Origin: JBDTCO01 sp039923495
GTDB lineage: Bacteria; Myxococcota_A; Polyangia; Palsa-1104
DNA: 64,000 bases
Reading direction: 5' to 3'
Assembly: GCA_039923495.1 (NCBI GenBank)
Contig: JBDTCO010000146.1
Span: forward strand, 18,680 to 82,679
Shown here: positions 38,204 through 50,127 of the stretch, in pieces
How positions within the stretch are numbered: the stretch's first letter is position 1
Layout of the letters: the number at the start of each line of letters is the position of its first letter
Translations under genes and position numbers: made by a program
The notes under the pieces: generated by a model
Databases searched by the model: none
Told to the model about the DNA's origin: nothing
Seen by the model: only the letters and a program-made list of their open reading frames with translations

Positions 38204-38677
38204 ATGACCCAGCCCCTGCACTCGCACGTCGAAGACGCCCTCCACCTCGTCGAGAAGGGCGAGTTCGTGGGCCCGCTGCTCGCCCGCGTCGTCGTCGGCG
38301 CGGCGTTCGTGGGTACCGGCTGGGGCAAGCTCCACAGCCTCGACAAGCTGACCGAGTTCTTCGTGTCACTGCACATCCCGGCGCCGCACTTCCAGGCCGG
38401 GCTCGTCGCTTCGGTCGAATTCTCCGGCGGCCTCGCGCTGATCTTCGGGCTGCTCACCAGGCTCGCCGCGATCCCGCTCGCCGTGACGATGGTCGTCGCC
38501 ATCATCACCGCGAAGCTGCCGAACGCCGAGGGCTTCTTCGACGTGGTCGGCTTCGAGGAGCTCACGTACCTCGTCGTGTTCACGTGGCTCGTGTTCGCGG
38601 GCCCCGGCCGCGCATCGCTCGACCACCTGCTCTACAAACGGTTCGTGAAGACGGAACCCGCTGCCCGTACGATGTGA
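38204..38677 (+). CDS. DoxX-family membrane protein of the bufferin operon
   Basis: A 157-residue protein with four membrane segments (about 22-40, 65-85, 88-107, 115-135) and the DoxX-type start GPLLARVVVGAAFVGTGWGKL, FVSLHIPAPHFQA and FGLLTRLAAIPLAV. DoxX proteins are often the fourth gene of bufferin operons (BufD). Their biochemical role is unsettled; electron transfer or redox support is suspected. It lies 39 bp after bufC, and a lipoprotein gene follows 3 bp after its stop. Confidence 0.87.
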   Translation: MTQPLHSHVEDALHLVEKGEFVGPLLARVVVGAAFVGTGWGKLHSLDKLTEFFVSLHIPAPHFQAGLVASVEFSGGLALIFGLLTRLAAIPLAVTMVVAIITAKLPNAEGFFDVVGFEELTYLVVFTWLVFAGPGRASLDHLLYKRFVKTEPAARTM

Positions 38678-38680
38678 GGC

Positions 38681-38911
38681 ATGCGAGCTGTCCTATGCGC
38701 GTTCCTTCTGGCGTTCGTTTCAACCGGGTGCGGCGCGTCCGCCAAGCAGACGCCCGGGGAACCCGTCTCCATGATCCCGCACCTCGGACCGCACGACGAC
38801 GTGGGCGACGTGGTGACCGGCGCAATGACGGCACCCCAGTCGCCCGGCCTCAACGGCCCGTCGACGCCGGGTGGCACGGGTGCGGGTGGCGGGACGATCC
38901 GACCGCAGTAG
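38681..38911 (+). CDS. Small lipoprotein attached to the bufferin operon
   Basis: A 76-residue predicted lipoprotein: signal peptide MRAVLCAFLLAFVSTGCG (Cys17 in lipobox STGC), then a Pro/Gly-rich, mostly disordered tail with a short acidic/His stretch (HLGPHDDVGD). It starts 3 bp after the DoxX stop, so it is probably translated as the fifth gene of the operon. I do not know this protein in described bufferin operons. Its stop abuts the opposite-strand kinase gene with no spacer. Confidence 0.7.
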   Translation: MRAVLCAFLLAFVSTGCGASAKQTPGEPVSMIPHLGPHDDVGDVVTGAMTAPQSPGLNGPSTPGGTGAGGGTIRPQ

Positions 38912-40192
38912 TCACTTCTCCGACGACGGGGTCGCCGCGCTGTGGTGCGCCTCGCCGACCATGCGTCCGAGAAACACCGCAGCAACGATGAGCGCACCGC
39001 ACAGCACGCCTGCGAGCACGTAGCTCATTGCACCCGCGCGCTGCTTCGGCGGCAGCGCGGGCGAAGAGCCCACGCGCTGCGACGGTCCCGGATCGGCGTG
39101 CAACACGGGTTGCGCCTGCGACCGCGCCGCGAGCCGCGCGATCTCCTTGGTGGACATGCGATCCGTCGCGCGCTCGGACGGTGGGTGGAGATCCGAGGTG
39201 TTCCCCGTCAGCGTGTTGCTACTGAACCCGAGCGGCTGCTCCGCCGGTCGCACGCGCGCGACGAGCACCGCCATCTGCGTGGGGCCGAAGCGCAGCTCGC
39301 GTGCCACGTCGTCGAGGAGCTCGGCGAGCTCATTGCCCCCCGAGAAGCGCTGCCCCCGATCGCGTGACAGCGCGCGCATGCAGATCTCGTCGAGGGCGCG
39401 CGGCACGTCAGCGTTGATCGACGAGGGGAACGGGATCTGCCCGCGACGGACCTGCGCGAGCGTCTCGAGGTCGGTCGTGCCGCGGAAGAGGCGGCGTCCG
39501 GTGAGCATCTCGTGCAGCACGACCCCGACGGAGAAGACGTCGGCGCGCTGATCGGGATCGAGACCTTCGATGATCTCCGGCGCCATGTAACCGAACTTGC
39601 CGCGGATGGTGCCCTTCATTGTGCGCTTGTCTCGCGGATCGGAGAGCGCCTTGGCGATGCCGAAGTCGAGCAGACGGACCGCGCCATCGTAGCCGACCAT
39701 GATGTTCGACGGGCTCACGTCGCGGTGCAGAATCCGCAGCGCTATGCCGTCGTCGCCGCGCACCCCGTAGGCGTACGCGAGCGCCCGGCACACGTCGCGC
39801 AGCACGTAGGCCGCGGCGGCGGGCGTGAGCACGCCGGCTCGGATCATCGAGGCGATGTCCTGGCCATCGACGAGCTCCATCGCGAGGTAGTACTCGCCCA
39901 TCACGTCGCCGAACTCGAAGACCTGCACGATGTGCGCGTGCGACAGGCGCGAGACGACGCGCGCCTCGCGCTCGAACAGGAGCCGCGCTTTCTCGTCGGA
40001 GACGAGGTGCGGCAGGATGCGCTTGAGCACGACGGTGCGCTGGAACCCAGACTGCCCGACGACGCGCGCGCGCCACACGTCGGCCATGCCTCCGCTGCCG
40101 AGCCGCTCGAGGAGCTCGTACTTGCCGAACGTCTCCGGGCGGAGTGTCGGCGGATCGACGGTGGTGGACTCGTCTTTCATTGGCACCGACAC
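38912..40192 (-). CDS. Membrane Ser/Thr protein kinase (Hanks type)
   Basis: A 426-residue kinase with all catalytic elements: Gly loop LGSGGMADVW, Lys in VVLKRI, catalytic loop HRDVSPSNIMV, DFG (LLDFGIAK), and the APE region (YMAPEIIEG). The GKFGYMAPE form and the S-x-x-NI loop are common in myxobacterial kinases. After the domain (about 22-280) come a 100-residue linker and one membrane segment (about 392-411), with a short outside tail and no PASTA domains. It is 10 bp downstream of the sigma-54 activator, so both may be one unit. Substrates unknown. Confidence 0.93.
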   Translation of the reverse strand: MSVPMKDESTTVDPPTLRPETFGKYELLERLGSGGMADVWRARVVGQSGFQRTVVLKRILPHLVSDEKARLLFEREARVVSRLSHAHIVQVFEFGDVMGEYYLAMELVDGQDIASMIRAGVLTPAAAAYVLRDVCRALAYAYGVRGDDGIALRILHRDVSPSNIMVGYDGAVRLLDFGIAKALSDPRDKRTMKGTIRGKFGYMAPEIIEGLDPDQRADVFSVGVVLHEMLTGRRLFRGTTDLETLAQVRRGQIPFPSSINADVPRALDEICMRALSRDRGQRFSGGNELAELLDDVARELRFGPTQMAVLVARVRPAEQPLGFSSNTLTGNTSDLHPPSERATDRMSTKEIARLAARSQAQPVLHADPGPSQRVGSSPALPPKQRAGAMSYVLAGVLCGALIVAAVFLGRMVGEAHHSAATPSSEK

Positions 40193-40202
40193 CGCCCTCG
40201 CG

Positions 40203-41533
<1,331 letters not shown>

Positions 41534-41537
<4 letters not shown>

Positions 41538-42169
41538 GAACGCCTCCACGCTTCCTCGAACGCGAAGACGCAGCGGGCGAGCAAGCCTTCGTCGGGCGTC
41601 CACGGCAGCTCGAGCGTGATGACCGCGATGCCGCGATCGACCCCGGCCCACGAGCCGAAGGAGCCGGGCGTCGGATAGCCGATGGACGGCCGCAGCGGCA
41701 TGCCGGTGCGGACACTCATCGCACAGGCGGCGTCGGCCGCCGGCCCGTCCCAGTTCACACACTCGAACGGCTGGTGCACTGCGACGATCAGCGACGGACG
41801 ACGCGCCTCGACGAGCTGCGTGAGCGCCTGGGTCTCGGGCTCGGAGCCGGGCTGGGAGCCGGGGAAGTACGGCAGCGGGTGCTCGCGCGTCCACGAGCGC
41901 GCGGCGAAGCTCCGGTTCAGATCGACGCCGCTGGCGTTGTCCTTGTGGTTGCGCGCGAGGCCGTCGGGATTGAGGACGGGCACGATCGACAGCGATGGGC
42001 CCTCCGCATCCGCCTGCATGACACGCGTGAGGAAGCGCTCGCACAGCAGCGCCGACCCTGGCTCGTCCCCGTGGATCGCGCCGAACACGAGGAGCCCACC
42101 TGCTGCACCCCGCGAGTGCTCGACGATCGCGCGACCCTGCCGCGAGGTGCCGAGCGTGCGGGTGTGCAT
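41534..42169 (-). CDS. mpaA: M14-family amidase, MpaA-like (murein peptide amidase)
   Basis: A 211-residue metallopeptidase with the full M14 zinc set: His33 and Glu36 (GAIHGDEPGS), Asn85-Arg86 (VDLNRSF), His132 (VAVHQPF) and catalytic Glu187 (TLELPW). The GAIHGDEPGS signature and short length match MpaA, which cuts the gamma-D-Glu-mDAP bond in murein tripeptides during cell-wall recycling. The start ATG 42169 overlaps the preceding stop (ATGA) and the sigma-54 gene overlaps its end, so it is tied to both. Placing a wall-recycling enzyme in a signalling operon is notable. Confidence 0.87.
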
Positions 42170-43305
42170 CACGCGCGGCTGCGCGTGGCCGCCATCATGA
42201 GGAGCTGAGCGACACAGAGCGCGGCCGTCGCGCTGGTCCACAAGAGCGCGAGGGCCACGTAGAGCTGCGTACCGTCGTGGACCATGAAGAGCAGCGCGGC
42301 GGGTGCCCAGGCGAGCATCAGCGTCGCGAGCAGCGCGGCGGCCGAGGCGAGATCGCGACCGACCCCGGCGAGCAGCGAGAGCGCAGCCAGCACGAGCGGT
42401 GCGCCGAGGAACACACCGATGATCATGTGCTCGAGGAGCCCCGACGCGAGCATCTGCCCGACATACGTGATGGGCACGACCGAGGACGTGGGCAGCACAT
42501 AGAGGAGCGCGAGCGCGGCGACGGCCGCGAGGAGGAGCAGGCGCGCGGCAGCGTGCATCGCCAGGTGCGGGCGCGCACAGAGGAGCGCGGCAGGCAGACC
42601 GACGATGGCGAGCGCAGCGACGAGCCCGCGCCACCCTTCGATGAGGCCCTCGGCGCCGAGCACGACGGGGATCGACGCGACGAGGGTCCCGACGACGGCG
42701 CGGAAGCCCGCGGGCACCGGCAGCACGGCCGCCGCGACGAGCACCGCGCCACCGAGCAAGAAGTAGAGCTGCCGCACGAAATCGGCGCCGGCGAGCGTGT
42801 CGAGGAGCTGCCACGAGCTCGCGCCGCGCCACGGCAGCGAGAACAGCGCGACGAGCACGAGGCCACCCGAGCCCATCACGATGCGCGCGATGCTCGAGAA
42901 CGGCGAGCTCGCGGCCGTGAACACCGGGCGCTCATCGAGGGGGACCGGCGCTCGACGGACGGGCGGCGCCTCGAGCTGCGCAGCCTCGAGCTCGGGTTCG
43001 ACGATAGGCAGTCCGAGAGCGGGCGTCGCTTGCAGCGCAGGCGCGGGCTGCTCGAGGTCGTGCGCCTTCACCGCCGCCTCGATGTCGGACACATTCAGGC
43101 CCATCATCGTGACGGCGGCTCGCGACGAGGTCACAGGCGCGCTCACCGCCGCCTCCACGTGTGCAACGGCCGCCTCGGGAGCGGCCGCCTCCGCAGCGGC
43201 TACGTCTGCGGCGACGACGGGTTGGGCCACACCGCAGAACACGCAGTCACGTGCGGCCTCGGGGATCGCTTTACCGCACGACACGCACGCCTTGCTCTCG
43301 TTCAA
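42169..43305 (-). CDS. Zinc-ribbon polytopic membrane protein
   Basis: A 378-residue protein. The N-terminus has a zinc ribbon (CVSCGKAIPEAARDCVFCG), then an Ala/Glu-rich linker (about 25-135), and about eight hydrophobic segments (150-375). I do not recognise a named family. It is first in the operon with MpaA, the sigma-54 activator and the kinase (overlaps of 1-4 bp, then 10 bp) and is divergent from the cNMP protein; the divergent spacer of 98 bp holds both promoters. A membrane sensor for this operon is possible but unproven. Confidence 0.68.
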   Translation of the reverse strand: MNESKACVSCGKAIPEAARDCVFCGVAQPVVAADVAAAEAAAPEAAVAHVEAAVSAPVTSSRAAVTMMGLNVSDIEAAVKAHDLEQPAPALQATPALGLPIVEPELEAAQLEAPPVRRAPVPLDERPVFTAASSPFSSIARIVMGSGGLVLVALFSLPWRGASSWQLLDTLAGADFVRQLYFLLGGAVLVAAAVLPVPAGFRAVVGTLVASIPVVLGAEGLIEGWRGLVAALAIVGLPAALLCARPHLAMHAAARLLLLAAVAALALLYVLPTSSVVPITYVGQMLASGLLEHMIIGVFLGAPLVLAALSLLAGVGRDLASAAALLATLMLAWAPAALLFMVHDGTQLYVALALLWTSATAALCVAQLLMMAATRSRA

Positions 43306-43403
43306 GCGTGCTGCCCTTTCCGTGACTCGATGCGCGACAAGCCTCGCGACCTTAGCAAGAGCGCGCGGCGTTGGCCACCTACACGCGTTATTGTGGTTCC
43401 CGC

Positions 43404-44747
43404 ATGCGACTCCACGAGCTCAAGACCCAGGCGCTGCGCTACGTCGTGCTCGGGGACGTCCCCCGGGCGATGGCCGTCTACGCGCACCTGGTTCGAACCA
43501 TGCCGAACGATCTCGAGGTGCGCATGAAGGTGGCGGATCTCCTCGTCGGGGTGGGCACGCCCGATCTCGCGCGGCGCGTGTACGCGGGCCTCATGTTCTA
43601 CGATCTATCGCTCGGTCGTCCGCTGCACGCCATCGTGTGTGCGCACGCGCTCGCCGGCCTCGGCGAGCCGCTCGCCCCGCTGTATCAGCCCATCGTCAGG
43701 CGCTACGCCGCCGATTCGCCGAGTCTGGCCGTACATGGAGGTGGCGCGCGCATCTCGCCGCCGGATCCCGAGGCGGAAGTGGGCGCGCCCGTCCTGCCCG
43801 ATGGCACACCGACACCGAAGGAGGTGCTCACCTACGCCGAGCACCTCGCGATGCACGCTGCGTCGACGACCGATCTCGGCACGCTGCCCGATCGCTACCC
43901 GCCTGTGCCGCTGCTCTCGGAGCTGCCGGCGGACGCGTTCCTCGCGCTCCTCTCGCACGCGATCGTGCGTCGCGTGCCCGCGGGGACCGCGCTCCTGCGT
44001 CAGGGCGAGCCCGGCACCTCGTTCTTCCTGGTCGCGAGCGGCGTCGTGCGCGTGTACGCGGGTCACGCGGCGTCGCGTGCGTCGGGCGAGCAGACCGAGC
44101 TCGCACGGCTCGGCGAGGGCGCCATCTTCGGAGAGCTCGCGCTGGTGTCGGCGCAGCCGCGCGCAGCGACGGTGGAGGCGATCACCGAGGTCGACGTCAT
44201 CGAGCTCGGGGTCGAGGCGCTCAAGAGCATCGCGGCCGAGCTGCCCCGCGTCGCCGAGGTGCTCGATCGCTTCACGCGCGACCGCCTGCTCAAGAACCTG
44301 CTCTCGACATCGCCCCTGTTCCGCCCGTTCTCGCAGCAGCAGCGCCTCGACCTGGCGCGACGCTTCACGGGCCACGAGGTCGCCGCCGGCACCGAGGTGA
44401 TCCGCGAGAACGAGATCGGGCGCGGTCTCTTCATCGTGCTCACGGGCGAGCTCGAGGTGGTCCGCGGCAACGGGCCGTTCGAGACGTCGCTCGCGGTCCT
44501 GCGCACCGGCGACCTGTTCGGCGAGATCTCGCTCATCCGCGGCACCCCCGCGACCGCGACGGTACGCGCAGTGGTCGCATCCACGGTGCTGTTCCTGTCG
44601 CGCGAGTTCTTCGAGAAGCTCACGTCCGCGCTGCCGGAGCTGCGGACGTTCTTCGAGGCGCTGTCCGAGGAACGGCTGCGCGCCATCAAGGACACGCAAG
44701 CGTCCGACGAACTCGAGCTCGTGGAGGACGACGTGTTCCTGGTCTGA
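43404..44747 (+). CDS. TPR-like protein with two cyclic-nucleotide-binding domains
   Basis: A 447-residue soluble protein from ATG 43404 (TTG 43371 is also in frame). The first 75 residues look like a helical, TPR-like unit (VLGDVPRAMAVYAHLV). Two cNMP-binding barrels follow: the first (about 160-285) has the phosphate cassette FGELALVSAQPRAATV with the Arg; the second (about 290-405) has FGEISLIRGTPATATV, lacking it. The second may therefore not bind the nucleotide. There is no DNA-binding domain, so it is likely a regulatory or scaffold protein. The tail is acidic. Confidence 0.8.
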   Translation: MRLHELKTQALRYVVLGDVPRAMAVYAHLVRTMPNDLEVRMKVADLLVGVGTPDLARRVYAGLMFYDLSLGRPLHAIVCAHALAGLGEPLAPLYQPIVRRYAADSPSLAVHGGGARISPPDPEAEVGAPVLPDGTPTPKEVLTYAEHLAMHAASTTDLGTLPDRYPPVPLLSELPADAFLALLSHAIVRRVPAGTALLRQGEPGTSFFLVASGVVRVYAGHAASRASGEQTELARLGEGAIFGELALVSAQPRAATVEAITEVDVIELGVEALKSIAAELPRVAEVLDRFTRDRLLKNLLSTSPLFRPFSQQQRLDLARRFTGHEVAAGTEVIRENEIGRGLFIVLTGELEVVRGNGPFETSLAVLRTGDLFGEISLIRGTPATATVRAVVASTVLFLSREFFEKLTSALPELRTFFEALSEERLRAIKDTQASDELELVEDDVFLV

Positions 44748-44961
44748 GCCGGACGCGCCCGCGGAGCCGCGCGAAAAGATGTGCGTCGTACCCGAACCCG
44801 GGAACCCGCCGCACGACTGACCCGACCGAACAGCTCGACCCGCCGGCCATCTCTCCGTCGATCCTCCCCGCGAGCGCCGCCTTTGCGGCTACCGAGCACG
44901 AGGTCGGGTGGCACGGACCGGGTGCTGCGTATACCCTTTGAAGGGACCATCGGAGGTTCAT

Positions 44962-46785
<1,824 letters not shown>

Positions 46786-46831
46786 GTCGTTCGAGGAAGA
46801 CCCGGGCCCGGGGGTCGTATACCCTCGGGTC

Positions 46832-47863
46832 ATGAAGAAGCTGCTGGCGCTCTCCGCCATCTCCATCGTCGGCTGCCTCGCGGTCGGGCTCTCCTCTTCG
46901 CTGGCGCATGCCGATGTTCCGGCTGCTGCGCCACCCAAGTCCGAGCTCAAGATGCACGATGGGCCCGAGAAGATCGCGCTCGGTCACAAGATCACGCTCG
47001 ATCTCCCCGAGCCCTTCGTCTTCATCGATGCTGCGAACGCCAAGCCGCTGCTCGCCAAGGGCGGCAACTTCATGGGCGACAACTTCCTCGGCATGGTCTT
47101 CCCGAAGGCCGAAGGCCCGGCCGGCTGGTGGTTGTCCGTCGAGTACGAGGACGAGGGCTACGTCAAAGACGACGAGACGCTCGACGCGAAGAAGCTGCTC
47201 GCCTCGATGCAGGAGGGCACCAAGGAAGGCAACGAGGCCCGCAAGGAGAAGGGCTTTGGCCCGATGTTCATCGACCGGTGGACCGAGGAGCCGCGCTACG
47301 ACAAGGCCACGCACCACCTCGTGTGGGCGCTCGAGCTGCACGTCGAGCAGGACGGCAAGAGCCACTCCTCGTCGAACTATGAGACGCGCATCCTGGGCCG
47401 CAAGGGCTTCGTATCGCTCACGCTCATCACGAGCCCCGAACACCTCGCGCAGTACAAGCCCGTCGTCGAGTCTCTGCTGTCCGCCACCACGTTCGACGGC
47501 GGCGCGCGGTACGGTGACTTCGACTCGAAGACCGACAAGGTCGCGACCTACGGTCTGCTCGGACTCATCGGTGGCGGCGCGGGCATCGCGGCGCTCAAGG
47601 TCGCCAAGCTCGGCCTCCTCGCCAAGTTCGGCAAGGTGATCCTGCTGGGGCTCGCCAAGTTCGGCAAGGCGATCGCCCTCGCCTTCGTCGCGTTCTTCGG
47701 CTTCCTCAGGAACGGCATCAAGAAGCTCTTCGGTGGCAAGCCAACGCCCGAGCGAGCGCCTCCGCCCTCGATGGTCAATCAGTCGGGCAACGCGCCCGCC
47801 GTCGATCGGCGGGCCGAGCGCGATGACGGCAACGGCGAAGGCGGCCCGCCCGGCACCGACTAA
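46832..47863 (+). CDS. DUF2167 membrane protein
   Basis: A 343-residue protein with a signal peptide (1-27, cut after AHA), a periplasmic DUF2167-type domain (about 45-225: PEPFVFIDAANAKPLL, GWWLSVEYEDEGYVKDDE) and two or more membrane segments near 235-300 (LLGLIGGGAGIAALKVAKLG), followed by a hydrophilic tail. DUF2167 proteins have no agreed function. The end overlaps the opposite-strand metalloprotease by 4 bp (stop-stop). It follows the subtilase by 46 bp and may be co-expressed. Confidence 0.75.
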   Translation: MKKLLALSAISIVGCLAVGLSSSLAHADVPAAAPPKSELKMHDGPEKIALGHKITLDLPEPFVFIDAANAKPLLAKGGNFMGDNFLGMVFPKAEGPAGWWLSVEYEDEGYVKDDETLDAKKLLASMQEGTKEGNEARKEKGFGPMFIDRWTEEPRYDKATHHLVWALELHVEQDGKSHSSSNYETRILGRKGFVSLTLITSPEHLAQYKPVVESLLSATTFDGGARYGDFDSKTDKVATYGLLGLIGGGAGIAALKVAKLGLLAKFGKVILLGLAKFGKAIALAFVAFFGFLRNGIKKLFGGKPTPERAPPPSMVNQSGNAPAVDRRAERDDGNGEGGPPGTD

Positions 47864-49305
47864 GCGCCGTCGACCGCGGGACGTCGTCGGTAGAACAGTG
47901 CCACGACGAGCAGCAGCGCGAGCGGGCTCGCGGGCGAACCGTGCGCCCCCAGGTCGCAACCGCCGGACTGCTTCATCGGCGTCGTGATGGTGCCCATGTC
48001 GTTGGGCGAGGTCGCGGCCACGCAGGTCGCGACCTCGTCGGGCGAGCCTGCGCAGACGGTGCCGCGCGCGCTGTCGCCGGACTGCGCGGTCTGGACGAGC
48101 TCGACGAGGATCTTGGTCGCGGTCGTGACGTCGATGGCCTGCGCGGTGGCCGCCGCCTCCGTCGTGGTGACGGTGCCGACGGTGTTGCCGACGACGGGCG
48201 CGGTGACGATGCGGAGCGAGTCCAGCGAAGCACCCGCGGTCGGCACGATCTGCACGACGAGCTGCGTGCGATCACCCGGGTCGATCGAGAGCACCTGCGA
48301 CGACGCGTAGAACACGCGCAAGGACGTGTCGGTGTACGGCAGCGTCACGGGCGTCGCCAGGATCGAGGGATACCCTGCGCCACCCGCGTAGCCACGCGAC
48401 GGATCCGCGCGGCCGTTGGTGAAGAGGTTCCACGTCGCGAACGTGGTGAACGCGTCCGCGAAGTCGGTCGCGTACTTTCGCGTGAGCAGCGCCGCGAGCG
48501 CGCTGAACCAGTCCGGATCGGCGACGCCCTGCGCGCCGGGGACGCAGTCCTGCCAGATCTCGAGGACGACATCGTGACCGAGCTTCTCTCCGAGGAACTG
48601 GAAGAAGATCGCGGAGCCGTACGTGAACGGATCGACCGGCGTCGAGCTCGCGCGATCGAGCGAGTGATCGGGGTGTGACAGGTAGCCACCGACGAAGCCC
48701 TCGAGATCGGTGAGCGACGCGTCGAACTGCTCGGTCGACCACACGGCGGTGCCCTCGGCGACGATGGAGCTCTGCGTCGCGTTGTAGCCGGCCTGAACCG
48801 CGTGAAAGAACTCGTGGCTCGAGACGACGCGGCTCCCGACGGTCGGCGAGGGGTACGCGTAGCCCGTGAAGTCGTTCTCCTGCGACATGTAGCCCGTGCA
48901 GCGCATGTTCGTGCAGACCTCGCTCTGGAAGCGTCCGTCCGCCGCGCCGCCGAAGTCGACGAGGTACACGTCGAAGCGACCGTCGCCGCCGTTGTTCGCC
49001 TGCCCTTGGTCCGACGGAGGTGCGAGGTAGCCGCGGCCCGTGTAGAACGCCAGCACCTCCTCGTAGAGCGCCGCGACCTGCGTGACGAAGTCCGGCGTGC
49101 CGTCGCTGTTCACGTCGCCCGCGAGCACCGCGTCCTTGCCTGCGCGCGTGAAGAAGACGCGGAAGTGATCCGTGTCGACGTGCTCGATCGTCTCGTCGGC
49201 GCTGTAGCGCACGAGGTCGCTACCCGTCGTATCGGTGGGACGCGCCGATGCCGTGCCCGCACTGAAGACGGAGACGAGGAGTGACAGCGCGATCGCGAGC
49301 CGCAC
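47860..49305 (-). CDS. Secreted HExxH metalloprotease with MYXO-CTERM-like tail
   Basis: A 481-residue protein from GTG 49305, 2 bp after the HmuY-like stop; the longer frame would overlap that gene and gives a poor N-terminus. It has a signal peptide (about 1-22), a gluzincin-like site HEFFH (His164, Glu165, His168) with a downstream Glu184 (VAEGTAVWSTEQ), and a C-terminus GGCDLGAHGS plus a hydrophobic stretch and RRR, the MYXO-CTERM sorting type (Cys, helix, Arg). It resembles the family of myxobacterial putative metalloproteases typified by MXAN_6640. Substrate unknown. Confidence 0.77.
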   Translation of the reverse strand: MRLAIALSLLVSVFSAGTASARPTDTTGSDLVRYSADETIEHVDTDHFRVFFTRAGKDAVLAGDVNSDGTPDFVTQVAALYEEVLAFYTGRGYLAPPSDQGQANNGGDGRFDVYLVDFGGAADGRFQSEVCTNMRCTGYMSQENDFTGYAYPSPTVGSRVVSSHEFFHAVQAGYNATQSSIVAEGTAVWSTEQFDASLTDLEGFVGGYLSHPDHSLDRASSTPVDPFTYGSAIFFQFLGEKLGHDVVLEIWQDCVPGAQGVADPDWFSALAALLTRKYATDFADAFTTFATWNLFTNGRADPSRGYAGGAGYPSILATPVTLPYTDTSLRVFYASSQVLSIDPGDRTQLVVQIVPTAGASLDSLRIVTAPVVGNTVGTVTTTEAAATAQAIDVTTATKILVELVQTAQSGDSARGTVCAGSPDEVATCVAATSPNDMGTITTPMKQSGGCDLGAHGSPASPLALLLVVALFYRRRPAVDGA

Positions 49306-49307
49306 GG

Positions 49308-50081
49308 CTATGGCAGGTAAGCCCAGCGGACGCCGAGGTGCGCGGCCGCGGTCTCCTGTGCCGAGCTCATCATGCCGGTGGTGTCGCACGCGGTCTGCAC
49401 GTCCTTGGTGTAGTAGTGCTCGACGGTGAGCTTGAGGCTCTTTCCGTCGGCGGTCTGGATCACGTAGACGTTGTTCGTCATCGCGACGCAGGCCTTGTAC
49501 GTCCAGTACGTCGCCAGCAGCGTGCCCGGAGAGCCGAGGCCGGAGTTGTCCGTGACGGCCTGGCAGGTGCTCGAGTAATACGACTCGGCGCCGAGCGAGA
49601 GGCCCTGAGGCACCGTCGTGACGGTCGAGTAGTCACCGACCGCCGCGCGACCGCCCTTGACGCACGACGGGCCGGACACGCCGCTGTTGAGGCGGACGAC
49701 GAAGCGACGAAACGCGATGTCCCAGTCGGTCGAGGCGAACGCGTCCTCGTCGCCGATGTCGACCTTCTGCAGGCCCGTCGGCGTGAACTTCGCGTAGACG
49801 AACGACTCGGTCGGCGAGAGGCCACCGCCCTCGGCGTCGATCTCCGAATCGAAGTCGGTGCCGTCCATGGTGTTCGTGACGGTGCGCGTCGCCGGGGACG
49901 CGGACTTGTACAGCGGGAGGTCCTGGATCTGCTCGTCGGTGCAGGTCGGCGCGACGGCCGCACAGAGCTGCGCCTCGGACATGTCTGCCGTCGTGCCGCC
50001 GTCGTCGGTTCCACCGTCGTCGCCGCCGCAGCCGAGGGGAGACAGCACGAAGACGAGCAGAGCGAGCGAGCGTAGACGCAT
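49308..50081 (-). CDS. HmuY-like heme-binding lipoprotein
   Basis: A 257-residue lipoprotein (lipobox SPLGC, Cys18) followed by an Asp/Gly-rich spacer. The core carries WDIAFRRFVVRLNSGVSG, the signature of HmuY-type proteins, and beta-rich sequence to the end. In Bacteroidetes HmuY binds heme and passes it to a TonB receptor; several myxobacterial relatives exist whose ligand is not proven. There is no HmuR-like receptor here. It starts an operon with the metalloprotease (2-bp gap). Four to six Cys in the core may form disulfides. Confidence 0.75.
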   Translation of the reverse strand: MRLRSLALLVFVLSPLGCGGDDGGTDDGGTTADMSEAQLCAAVAPTCTDEQIQDLPLYKSASPATRTVTNTMDGTDFDSEIDAEGGGLSPTESFVYAKFTPTGLQKVDIGDEDAFASTDWDIAFRRFVVRLNSGVSGPSCVKGGRAAVGDYSTVTTVPQGLSLGAESYYSSTCQAVTDNSGLGSPGTLLATYWTYKACVAMTNNVYVIQTADGKSLKLTVEHYYTKDVQTACDTTGMMSSAQETAAAHLGVRWAYLP

Positions 50082-50127
50082 GGGGTTCCTCGACGGACGA
50101 AAGGTCCTCGCAGGCTACACCAGAACG

